NCBI GenBank assembly: GCA_900547255.1
Contig: URGC01000040.1
Coordinates: 1-20,387 of the forward strand
DNA from: an uncultured Eubacterium sp.
GTDB lineage: Bacteria > Bacillota > Clostridia > Lachnospirales > Lachnospiraceae
Direction of reading: 5' to 3'
Length of the DNA: 20,387 bases
Below, piece by piece: positions 7,307 through 13,875 of the stretch (the stretch's first letter is position 1; every line of letters starts with the position of its first letter). A program made the translations under genes and the position numbers. The notes under the pieces are model-generated. The model was not told where the DNA came from. It worked only from the letters and a program-made list of their open reading frames with translations, and searched no databases.

Positions 7307-7332
7307 GGAAATAATGAGTTTTGTCAAAAGTG

Positions 7333-7358
7333 CACAAAAATCGACAAGAATTTTTGTG
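7333..7358. promoter_or_regulatory. Inverted repeat between the divergent promoters
   Basis: CACAAAAAT (7333-7341) and ATTTTTGTG (7350-7358) are perfectly complementary with an 8-nt centre. It sits 23 bp upstream of the operon's -35 box and may be an activator or second-repressor site. It does not match the catabolite-control or Rex consensus that I know. Confidence 0.4.
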
Positions 7359-7380
7359 ACGCTAAGACATAAGTTACATA

Positions 7381-7409
7381 TTGACAGTATACCGATATAC
7401 CGGTATACT
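7381..7409 (+). promoter_or_regulatory. Sigma-A promoter of the TRAP/sugar-acid operon
   Basis: Consensus TTGACA (7381-7386), 17-bp spacer, TATACT (7404-7409). The transcript would start near 7416, about 85 nt before the cyclase ATG. Confidence 0.8.
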
Positions 7410-7417
7410 GGGTATAC
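7386..7417. promoter_or_regulatory. Phased GTATAC operator array, candidate GntR binding site
   Basis: GTATAC-type boxes start at 7387, 7395 (ATATAC), 7403 and 7412, so they are spaced 8, 8 and 9 bp. They form AGTATACCG (7386-7394) facing CGGTATACT (7401-7409), and a perfect 12-bp palindrome TATACCGGTATA (7396-7407). The array fills the promoter spacer, the -10 box and the start site, so occupancy would block transcription. GTATAC-centred palindromes are the known operators of the GntR-family hexuronate regulators UxuR/ExuR. Confidence 0.75.
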
Positions 7418-7500
7418 AAGGTAAGACAAAAAAATAACAAACTTCAAAGATGTCAACCCTAAAACTTAATCTTATTAAATTAAAAACGGAGGAATTAATT

Positions 7501-8193
7501 ATGAACAATGTTTACCAGATGGGAAATTTAAGAATCGTTGATTTAACTAAGCTGCTTGATCCAGCAACAGAGACAAGAAGATGCCATATGTATCGTTTTA
7601 ACACAGGTGGTCCAATCCCTGATTTCCATACAATCATGGATCTTACAAGCCATTTAGGAACACATTGTGAGTGCCCTTATCATCATGATGATAACTGGCC
7701 AAGTGTTGCAGAGCTCCCACTTACAACATTTATGGGAAGAGCAATCTACATTGATTTTAAGGATACAGTTGCTCCTTATACACATATCACATCAGCAGAC
7801 CTCGACAGAGCAACAGCTGGTAAGATTAAGGAGGGCGATATCGTAATCCTTGATTCTTCATATAAGATGCAGCCATTTACACCAGACACTAATACAGAGA
7901 AGGATCACAGACTTCTTATTAATGCAGAGGTTGCTGAATGGTTCCGTGATCACAAGGTTAAATGTGTTGGTTTCGGTGATGGTGTTTCAATCGAGAACAG
8001 CAATGAAGATGTTAAGCCATTCCATGATATACTTATGGCAGAGAATATCGTGTTCCTTGAAGTGTTAAAGAATCTTGAGTTATTAGAGAAGGATGTATTC
8101 TTCATGAGCTACTCACCACTCCCAATCTTAGGACTTGATTCTTGCCCGGTTCGTGCATACGCAATTGAGGGACTTCCAGGATTCACAGAGTAA
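7501..8193 (+). CDS. Cyclase family protein (metal-dependent hydrolase)
   Basis: A 230-residue protein of the cyclase/kynurenine-formamidase-like fold, whose members hydrolyse amide or lactone-type bonds using a metal centre. The family signature HxGTHxDxPxH is seen at residues 51-61 as HLGTHCECPYH, with Glu57 replacing the usual Asp ligand. A second conserved patch is GDIVILDSSY (about 112-121), and the C-terminal VFFMSYSPLPILGLDSCPVR region is family-like. The reading frame is open from 7450, but GGAGG at 7487-7491 sits 9 nt before the ATG at 7501, which is chosen. It is first in the GntR-controlled operon, so it likely acts early on the imported compound, perhaps opening a sugar-acid lactone. 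The real substrate is unknown. Confidence 0.85.
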   Translation: MNNVYQMGNLRIVDLTKLLDPATETRRCHMYRFNTGGPIPDFHTIMDLTSHLGTHCECPYHHDDNWPSVAELPLTTFMGRAIYIDFKDTVAPYTHITSADLDRATAGKIKEGDIVILDSSYKMQPFTPDTNTEKDHRLLINAEVAEWFRDHKVKCVGFGDGVSIENSNEDVKPFHDILMAENIVFLEVLKNLELLEKDVFFMSYSPLPILGLDSCPVRAYAIEGLPGFTE

Positions 8194-8275
8194 TTGCAAT
8201 AGGCAGTAATTAATGATTGACAGGTTTTTCTGTAAGACTTTAAAGTATATATAGAATATTCAAAGGAGACAGGTT

Positions 8276-9190
8276 ATGAAGATAGTAGTTATTGGTGCTG
8301 GAGCGATGGGATCAATCTACGGAGGACATCTTTCGCAGAACAACGAGGTGTATATCGTAGATACTAAGCAGGAAATTGTAGATGCTATCAATAAAGATGG
8401 TTTAAAGATTGATGAAGATGGTGTGACTAATGTTTACCATCCACAGGCAGTCACAAGTACGGAAGGTATAACTGATGTTGACCTTGTTATTCTCTTTGTT
8501 AAATCAACATTTTCAAAAGCTGCATTGGAAGGCAACAAGAATATTATCGGCGAACATACCCGTCTCCTTACATTGCAGAATGGTGCAGGACATGAGCATC
8601 TTCTCATGCAGTATGCACCTAATGAGAGAGTGATAATCGGAACAACAGAGGATAACGGAGCTGTTCTTGGAATGGGACATGTAAGAAGAGGCGGTGTTGG
8701 TAAGACTAATGCAGGCATGCTTACACAGGATTCAGAAGGCTTCCTTGCTAAGATGAAGGAATCATTTGACAGTTGTGGATTCACACTTAAGATATGTGAG
8801 AATATCCAGCAGCTTATTTGGGATAAGTTATTCACTAATGTATCACTCAGTGCAGTGACAGGTATTTTACAGGTTGACATGGGATATATAGCAGCTAATG
8901 AATATGCATGGAATCTGACTAAGGCACTTATTCATGAGGCAGTCCTTGTTGCGAAGGCTATGGGGCTTGAAGCAGACGAGGAAGCAATAGTCAAGAAAGT
9001 TTCGGATACATCTGTTAACAATCCTAACGGTTGTACATCAATACGGGCGGATTTAAGAGATGGAAGACGGACAGAAGTTGATACAATAAGCGGCGCAGTT
9101 GTAAGAGCTGGCCATGAATATAATGTAGCAGTACCAAGCCATGAATTTGTGGTTAATATGGTACATGCAATGGAAGGAAGGGACAGATAA
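8276..9190 (+). CDS. Ketopantoate reductase-like (PanE/ApbA family) oxidoreductase
   Basis: A 304-residue NAD(P)H-dependent 2-ketoacid reductase fold. The Rossmann motif GAGAMGS is at residues 7-13, the family LQNG motif at 100-103, and the probable catalytic Lys184 with Asn188 in IWDKLFTNVS. The C-terminal helical domain has the SxRxDxRxGRxTEVD pattern typical of PanE. A strong AAAGGAGA site precedes the ATG. The gene lies between a cyclase and a YhcH-like gene in a TRAP-transporter operon and not with panB/panC, so a catabolic role is more likely than pantothenate synthesis: for example, reducing a 2-keto sugar acid or oxidising the matching hydroxy acid. The stop overlaps the next start by one base (TAATG). 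Confidence 0.9.
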   Translation: MKIVVIGAGAMGSIYGGHLSQNNEVYIVDTKQEIVDAINKDGLKIDEDGVTNVYHPQAVTSTEGITDVDLVILFVKSTFSKAALEGNKNIIGEHTRLLTLQNGAGHEHLLMQYAPNERVIIGTTEDNGAVLGMGHVRRGGVGKTNAGMLTQDSEGFLAKMKESFDSCGFTLKICENIQQLIWDKLFTNVSLSAVTGILQVDMGYIAANEYAWNLTKALIHEAVLVAKAMGLEADEEAIVKKVSDTSVNNPNGCTSIRADLRDGRRTEVDTISGAVVRAGHEYNVAVPSHEFVVNMVHAMEGRDR

Positions 9191-9654
9191 TGATATTTTC
9201 ATCAATTAATTCATGTGATACATTTGCAGAGTATCCAGAGGTTATAAAGAAGGTTATTGATTATTTAAAGAAGAATGATTTCGTTAATATGGAGCCAGGT
9301 GTGTATGAGATTCAGGAAAAAGATATCTATGCACAGGTATTTGATGCCGAGACAGGAGCTGTCTCAGAGAAGAGACCGGAGTCACACAAGGATTACCTTG
9401 ATATCCAGTTCTTAGCATCAGGCGAGGAAAAGCTTGGTTTTACTCCATTAAAGGACGAGTACGAGATAGATGAGTATATTAAGGAAAGAGACCTTATTTT
9501 CTATAAGAAAGTAGAGAATGAAGGATTTATCAATGCTGTACCAGGCTGCTTCTCAGTGTTCTTCCCATGTGATGTACACAGACCAGCAGTAGCAGTTAAT
9601 GAGCCAATGACAATTCGTAAGGTAGTAGTTAAGGTAAGAACAACACTTATTTAA
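9190..9654 (+). CDS. YhcH/YjgK/YiaL family protein
   Basis: A 154-residue cupin-like protein of the DUF386 family (YhcH, YiaL, EbgC). Conserved features are ESHKDYLDIQ (about 75-84), the central ExxLGF strand (about 92-98), and the metal-site-like FFPCDVHRPAVAV (about 130-142) with the terminal IRKVVVKV. Relatives accompany sialic acid, ketogulonate and uronate catabolic genes and are thought to act as sugar anomerases or isomerases; the chemistry is poorly defined. It is translationally coupled to the PanE-like gene (one-base overlap, GGAAGG upstream). Its presence supports an acidic sugar as the operon's substrate. Confidence 0.88.
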   Translation: MIFSSINSCDTFAEYPEVIKKVIDYLKKNDFVNMEPGVYEIQEKDIYAQVFDAETGAVSEKRPESHKDYLDIQFLASGEEKLGFTPLKDEYEIDEYIKERDLIFYKKVENEGFINAVPGCFSVFFPCDVHRPAVAVNEPMTIRKVVVKVRTTLI

Positions 9655-9684
9655 AATATAATGTAAAAAGGAGAAGGCGGGGCT

Positions 9685-10701
9685 ATGTTAAAAAAGTTAT
9701 CAGCATGTCTGCTTGTTGTCTGTTTAGTTGTGGGGACACTGACAGGCTGTACAAGCAGCAGTAATAAAACATCAAGCGGCGAAGAAGTTACAGAGATTCG
9801 TGTAGCATTCAACCAGAATGAAAAGCATCCACAGTATCTTGCTATGAAGAAGCTCGGCGAGGAATTCGAGAAAGCAACTAATGGAAGATACAAGATGACA
9901 ATTTATCCTAATGGTGTACTTGGTGAGCAGGGAGCCATGGCAGAGTTCGTAAGAACAGGTGCATTACAGATGGCAATTGTTCCGTGTAGTGTTCCAGAAG
10001 GATATGATAAAGATTTTGCTATAGTAGGAGCACCTTATCTGTATGATGATATTGACCATATGGAGAGAGCTGTAGTTGGCGGAGTATTTGATGATTTATT
10101 CTATTCAGCAAGAAAATACAGTTTCCAGGCTTTAACTGTATATACAGCAGGTGAGAGAAATGTATACTCTAACAAGCCAATCAATTCAGCAGCAGACCTT
10201 GCAGGACAGATTATCCGTGTTAACGACAGTCCTACATATATTGAGATGACTAAGCTTATGGGTGGTACAGGAGCTACAATGTCCCAGTCAGAGGTATACA
10301 CTGCATTACAGCAGGGAGTTATCGATGCGGCAGAGAACAGTGAGCTTGTATACAACGATTTCAAGAACTATGAGGTCGCAAAATATTACTCATACACAAA
10401 GCACATTGTACATCCTGACGTTGTTATAGCAAGTACAGAGTTCCTTGACAGCATGAGCGAGTCAGACAGAGCTATATTTGACAAGCTTGTTAAGGATTCT
10501 ACAGAGTATGAATTTGCTACATTTAAGGATAGAATTGAAGAGGCAAAGGCTGAGGTAGCAGCACAGGGAACACAGTTCTGTTATCCAGACGTAGAAGAGT
10601 TCAGAACACTCTGCCAGCCACTTCTTTCAAGAATTTCTAATCAGTCAGAAGTAACACAGAAGATATACAACGATATTATTAAGTTGAGAAAGGAGAACTA
10701 A
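9685..10701 (+). CDS. dctP: TRAP transporter substrate-binding lipoprotein (DctP family)
   Basis: A 338-residue extracytoplasmic receptor that captures a carboxylate and delivers it to the DctQM permease. It has a lipoprotein signal peptide: MLKKL, a hydrophobic core, and the lipobox LTGC with Cys22 as the anchoring residue, followed by a Ser-rich linker. The mature part follows the DctP fold: the AFNQNEKHPQY start, the conserved carboxylate-binding Arg178 in IIRVNDSP, and the EVYTALQQGVIDAAEN motif (203-218), which is typical of receptors for sugar acids. AAAAAGGAGA precedes the start codon. dctQ follows 2 bp after the stop. In the operon it supplies the uptake function. A hexuronate-like ligand is inferred from the neighbours. 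Confidence 0.95.
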   Translation: MLKKLSACLLVVCLVVGTLTGCTSSSNKTSSGEEVTEIRVAFNQNEKHPQYLAMKKLGEEFEKATNGRYKMTIYPNGVLGEQGAMAEFVRTGALQMAIVPCSVPEGYDKDFAIVGAPYLYDDIDHMERAVVGGVFDDLFYSARKYSFQALTVYTAGERNVYSNKPINSAADLAGQIIRVNDSPTYIEMTKLMGGTGATMSQSEVYTALQQGVIDAAENSELVYNDFKNYEVAKYYSYTKHIVHPDVVIASTEFLDSMSESDRAIFDKLVKDSTEYEFATFKDRIEEAKAEVAAQGTQFCYPDVEEFRTLCQPLLSRISNQSEVTQKIYNDIIKLRKEN

Positions 10702-10703
10702 TC

Positions 10704-11177
10704 ATGGATAAAGCTAAGAATATATTAGATCAGATACTTAAAGTTGTCAGTGTAGTACTTTTCATAGCGATGGTTCTTCTTACAACTTATCAGGTTATAG
10801 CCAGATACGTATTCAAGAGCCCAAGCAGTATCAGCGAGGTTCTTACAAGATATGCATTCGTATGGCTTATCATAGTATCAGCAACTTATGTGTTTGGCCA
10901 GCGTGACCACATTGCCATAACTTTTTTAAGAGATAAATTCAAAGGCATGGGACGTAAGATAATAGACGTTGCCATTGAATGTGTCATCATTATTTTCTCA
11001 GCAACAATAATGGTGTATGGCGGTTTTACAGTAACTCGGATGAATATGCTTCAGTATGATTCAATGTTAAATATACCTACAGGAATTGTATATTCAATAA
11101 TTCCTGTCTGTGGTGTGCTTATCATTCTCTACAGCATATATAACATCATTCAATCAGTTAAAACAAAGGCAGAATAG
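10704..11177 (+). CDS. dctQ: TRAP transporter small permease subunit (DctQ family)
   Basis: A 157-residue membrane protein with four hydrophobic segments (about residues 14-36, 49-67, 89-110 and 127-147) and the family pattern YQVIARYVFKSPSSISEVLTRYAFVWLI near the first two helices, then FGQRDHIAI. DctQ forms the fixed membrane partner of DctM. It starts 2 bp after dctP, with AAAGGAG just before the ATG, and is followed closely by dctM. Length is normal. Confidence 0.94.
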   Translation: MDKAKNILDQILKVVSVVLFIAMVLLTTYQVIARYVFKSPSSISEVLTRYAFVWLIIVSATYVFGQRDHIAITFLRDKFKGMGRKIIDVAIECVIIIFSATIMVYGGFTVTRMNMLQYDSMLNIPTGIVYSIIPVCGVLIILYSIYNIIQSVKTKAE

Positions 11178-11187
11178 GAGGGGGCAT

Positions 11188-12492
11188 ATGTCAATAGCAG
11201 TTCAGGTAGCTATCATAATGGTAGTGTTATTAGTTGTAATGTTGGCCATGGGTGTGCCAATTGGTGTCAGCATCGGACTTTCATCAGCAGTTTCAATGAT
11301 TGCCATGCTTCCAGGACACGTTGCATTCGCAACATCAGCACAGCGTTTATTCGCAGGTTCTAATTCATTTTCACTTATTGCCATTCCTTTCTTTATTCTG
11401 GCTGGTAATATTATGAACAACGGTGGTATCGCACTTCGTCTTGTTAACTGTGCCAAGGTGCTCAGTGGACGTATGCCAGGTGCCCTTGCACAGACAAATG
11501 TAGTAGCTAACATGCTTTTCGGAGCCATCAGTGGTTCAGGTGCTGCTGCGGCAGCAGCTATCGGTGGAACAATGGGACCTCTTGAGAAGAAAGAGGGATA
11601 TGATCCTAACTATGCAGCAGCAGTTAACGTAGCATCTGCTCCAGTAGGAATGCTTATTCCACCAAGTAACACAATGATTGTATTCTCAACAGTAGCAGGA
11701 AGTGTATCTATCTCAGCATTATTCATGGCTGGTTATATTCCAGGAATCCTCTGGGGCGCAGCCGTTATGGTTCTTGCTGGTATCACAGCCAAGAAGATGG
11801 GGTACACATCAGAAGAGAAAGTTACAGCTAAGATTGCATTAAAGACACTCTGGCAGGCTGTTCCAAGCTTACTCCTTATCGTAATCGTTATCGGTGGTAT
11901 CCTTGGTGGTGTATTCACAGCAACAGAAGGTTCAGCTATCGCAGTAGTTTATGCAACAGTTCTTTCTTTAATCTATCGTGAGATTAAGATTACAGATATT
12001 CCAAGAATCGTTGCAGAGTCAGCTAAGATGACAGGTACAATTACATTCATGATTGGTTTATCATCTATCATGTCATGGGCAATGGCGTTTACAGGCATTC
12101 CTGATATGATTGCCAACGCAGTACTTGGAATCACAGATAACAAGATTATCATTTTCTTACTTATTAACATTATATTACTTGTTGTAGGTACATTTATGGA
12201 CCCAACACCTGCAATACTTATATTTACACCAATCTTCCTTCCAATCTGTACAAGTCTTGGAATGAGCGCAATCCAGTTCGGTATTGTACTCTGCATGAAC
12301 TTATCAGTAGGAACAATCACACCACCTGTTGGAACAATTCTTTTCACAGGATGCAAGGTTGGTGGAGTAACAATCGAAAGTATTATGAAGCACCTGCTTC
12401 CTTACTTCGCAGTAATCATAATCGCATTGTTACTTGTAACATTTATACCAGCGTTATCCATGTTCCTTCCAACGGCACTTGGATTAGCATAA
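11188..12492 (+). CDS. dctM: TRAP transporter large permease subunit (DctM family)
   Basis: A 434-residue Na+-coupled permease with about 12 hydrophobic segments. Family motifs are clear: MGVPIGVSIGLSS near the N-terminus, the GAISGSGAAAAAAIGG hairpin region (about 113-128), PPSNTMIVFSTVAGSVSI (about 155-172), FMDPTPAILIFTPIFLP (about 331-347) and GTITPPVGTILF (about 371-382). The frame is open further upstream (from 11110, inside dctQ). GGAGGGGG at 11178-11184 places the real start at ATG 11188, 10 bp after the dctQ stop. It is the last gene before the giant hairpin, and transcripts from the GntR-controlled promoter probably end or are cut there. Confidence 0.96.
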   Translation: MSIAVQVAIIMVVLLVVMLAMGVPIGVSIGLSSAVSMIAMLPGHVAFATSAQRLFAGSNSFSLIAIPFFILAGNIMNNGGIALRLVNCAKVLSGRMPGALAQTNVVANMLFGAISGSGAAAAAAIGGTMGPLEKKEGYDPNYAAAVNVASAPVGMLIPPSNTMIVFSTVAGSVSISALFMAGYIPGILWGAAVMVLAGITAKKMGYTSEEKVTAKIALKTLWQAVPSLLLIVIVIGGILGGVFTATEGSAIAVVYATVLSLIYREIKITDIPRIVAESAKMTGTITFMIGLSSIMSWAMAFTGIPDMIANAVLGITDNKIIIFLLINIILLVVGTFMDPTPAILIFTPIFLPICTSLGMSAIQFGIVLCMNLSVGTITPPVGTILFTGCKVGGVTIESIMKHLLPYFAVIIIALLLVTFIPALSMFLPTALGLA

Positions 12493-12530
12493 ATCATACC
12501 CTAATTATTTTTCTGACGGAGCCGGTGTTG

Positions 12531-12867
12531 TTATAACGCCGGCTCTGCCCGGTTTACCGCACCTGCGCTTACCCGCCGAACCGACCAGCCCCTAAGCTGC
12601 TGCCCTGTGCAGTGCCTAAATACTTGCAGGTCCTTTGTGCCTAGCAGTTCTAAGGGCGGCACGACAAAGCTTATTAAAGCCGCCTTGCTAAAAACGCGCT
12701 TCGCTTGGACGGTTTAGCAGTCGGCTTAGCAATTGTCTAACACCGCCCTAAGAACTGCACGGCAGTCGTCAGGCAAGTATTTAGGCACTGCACAGGGCAG
12801 CAGCTTAGGGGCTGGTCGGTTCGGCGGGTAAGCGCAGGTGCGGTAAACCGGACAGAGATTGTTATAA
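12531..12867. repeat. Giant GC-rich imperfect palindrome with 79-bp perfect arms
   Basis: Arms 12549-12627 and 12773-12851 are perfectly complementary over 79 bp. Outward, CTCTG (12543-12547) pairs with CAGAG (12853-12857) and TTATAAC (12531-12537) with GTTATAA (12861-12867). Inward, GCAGTTCTAAGGGCGG (12644-12659) pairs with 12743-12758 with one mismatch. At the tip is a further stem: GCCG/CGGC plus TGCTAAA/TTTAGCA (12679-12725). The whole can fold into one hairpin of about 337 nt. It is visibly more GC-rich than its surroundings and has no credible gene. It fills the gap between dctM and the SDR promoter. An additional small stem, GAGCCGG (12519-12525) with CCGGCTC (12539-12545), overlaps its left edge. 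Nature unknown: MITE-like element, structured RNA, or RNase III processing/termination site. Confidence 0.9.
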
Positions 12868-12900
12868 TAATGACGGGCTTCGTTAGGGATATAACAATGC

Positions 12901-12929
12901 TTGAAACAGTAGGAGAAATCCATTACAAT
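12901..12929 (+). promoter_or_regulatory. Sigma-A promoter of the SDR-hydrogenase unit
   Basis: TTGAAA (12901-12906), 17-bp spacer, TACAAT (12924-12929). The predicted start near 12936 gives a leader of about 32 nt with a small GCGC-AAAAT-GCGC hairpin (12940-12952). No GTATAC box is present, so control differs from the uptake operon. Confidence 0.65.
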
Positions 12930-12967
12930 TTTAAATATAGCGCAAAATGCGCAGAAAGAGGTTAGAT

Positions 12968-13834
12968 ATGAAAGTACCTTTTAAGACAGATTTAACAGGA
13001 AAGACAGCAATCGTTACAGGAGGCAGTGGAACTCTGTGTTCGGCTATGGCGTATGGATTGGCTGTTAGTGGTGCGAAGGTTGCACTTATTGGACGTAATA
13101 TTGATAAATTAAACAAGGTGGCTGGTGAGATAACCGGCAATGCGGACAGTGAATATGGAAAGAAGGTTACTGTCAAGGGTTATAGCTGTGATGTCACAGA
13201 TAAGGCTAAGCTTGTGGAAATCTATGAGGTGATTAAGAAGGAGCTGGGAAGCTGCGACATTCTTATCAATGGAGCTGGTGGCAACCAGCCGGGGGCAATC
13301 ACATCAATAGAGATGCTTGAGAAAGAAAAAGGTGATGATGATTATTCGTTCTGGAATCTTGATGAGGACAGAATACGTGATGTCATGGATCTTAATTATA
13401 TGGGAACATTACTGCCTATTCAGGTATTTACTAAGGATATGGTTGAGAAGAGAAGCGGAAGCATAATCAATATAGCCTCTGTTACCTCAATTCTTCCACT
13501 TACTAAGGTTGTTGCGTATGGCAACGCAAAGAGTGCGATATTAAACCTTACACAGTGGCTTGCTGTACATTTTGGCAAGAGCGGGATACGATGCAATGCT
13601 ATAGCACCGGGATTCTATGCGGCAGAACAGAACCATGACCTTCTATATAATAAAGATGGTTCTCTGACAGCAAGAGCAGGGAAGATAATAGCAGGAACAC
13701 CTATGGGCAGATTTGGCAATCCGGAGGATCTGCTTGGAGCTGCGTTGTTCCTTGCAGATGATGAGGCATCAGCATTTGTTAATGGAATCGTGCTTCCAGT
13801 TGACGGCGGATACTGTGCATACAGTGGAGTGTAG
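12968..13834 (+). CDS. SDR family oxidoreductase, fructuronate/mannonate reductase-like
   Basis: A 288-residue short-chain dehydrogenase. The nucleotide-binding motif is TGGSGTLCSAMA (residues 17-28), the variant seen in SDR-type D-mannonate oxidoreductases. NGAGGNQPGA (101-110) corresponds to the NNAG element. The catalytic Ser is in NIASVTS (168-174), with Tyr184 and Lys188 (YGNAK). A typical C-terminal PVDGGY closes the fold. ATG 12947 is also in frame, but AGAGG sits 6 nt before ATG 12968, which is chosen. It would interconvert fructuronate and mannonate (or a related keto-sugar acid) with NAD(P)H, matching the uronate-type GntR operator and TRAP system upstream. The specificity is inferred from overall resemblance and neighbours. 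The flavoprotein gene follows after 41 bp. Confidence 0.88.
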   Translation: MKVPFKTDLTGKTAIVTGGSGTLCSAMAYGLAVSGAKVALIGRNIDKLNKVAGEITGNADSEYGKKVTVKGYSCDVTDKAKLVEIYEVIKKELGSCDILINGAGGNQPGAITSIEMLEKEKGDDDYSFWNLDEDRIRDVMDLNYMGTLLPIQVFTKDMVEKRSGSIINIASVTSILPLTKVVAYGNAKSAILNLTQWLAVHFGKSGIRCNAIAPGFYAAEQNHDLLYNKDGSLTARAGKIIAGTPMGRFGNPEDLLGAALFLADDEASAFVNGIVLPVDGGYCAYSGV

Positions 13835-13875
13835 TTAGTTACATAGAACAATATTAAATATCAGGGAGAAATTCA

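Noticed and set aside
12549..12851. Invertible promoter (phase-variation switch) flanked by inverted repeats
   Set aside because: The 145-bp centre has no convincing promoter and no recombinase gene is nearby; kept only as a remote alternative for the palindrome.
12531..12867. Integron attC site
   Set aside because: attC arms are short and imperfect with paired R/L boxes. Here the arms are 79 bp and perfect, and no integrase or cassette array is seen.
12726..12923. Minus-strand open frame of 65 codons across the right arm of the giant palindrome
   Set aside because: It lies in inverted-repeat DNA, has Cys/Pro/Arg-rich composition and shows no ribosome binding site. It is a by-product of the GC-rich arm.
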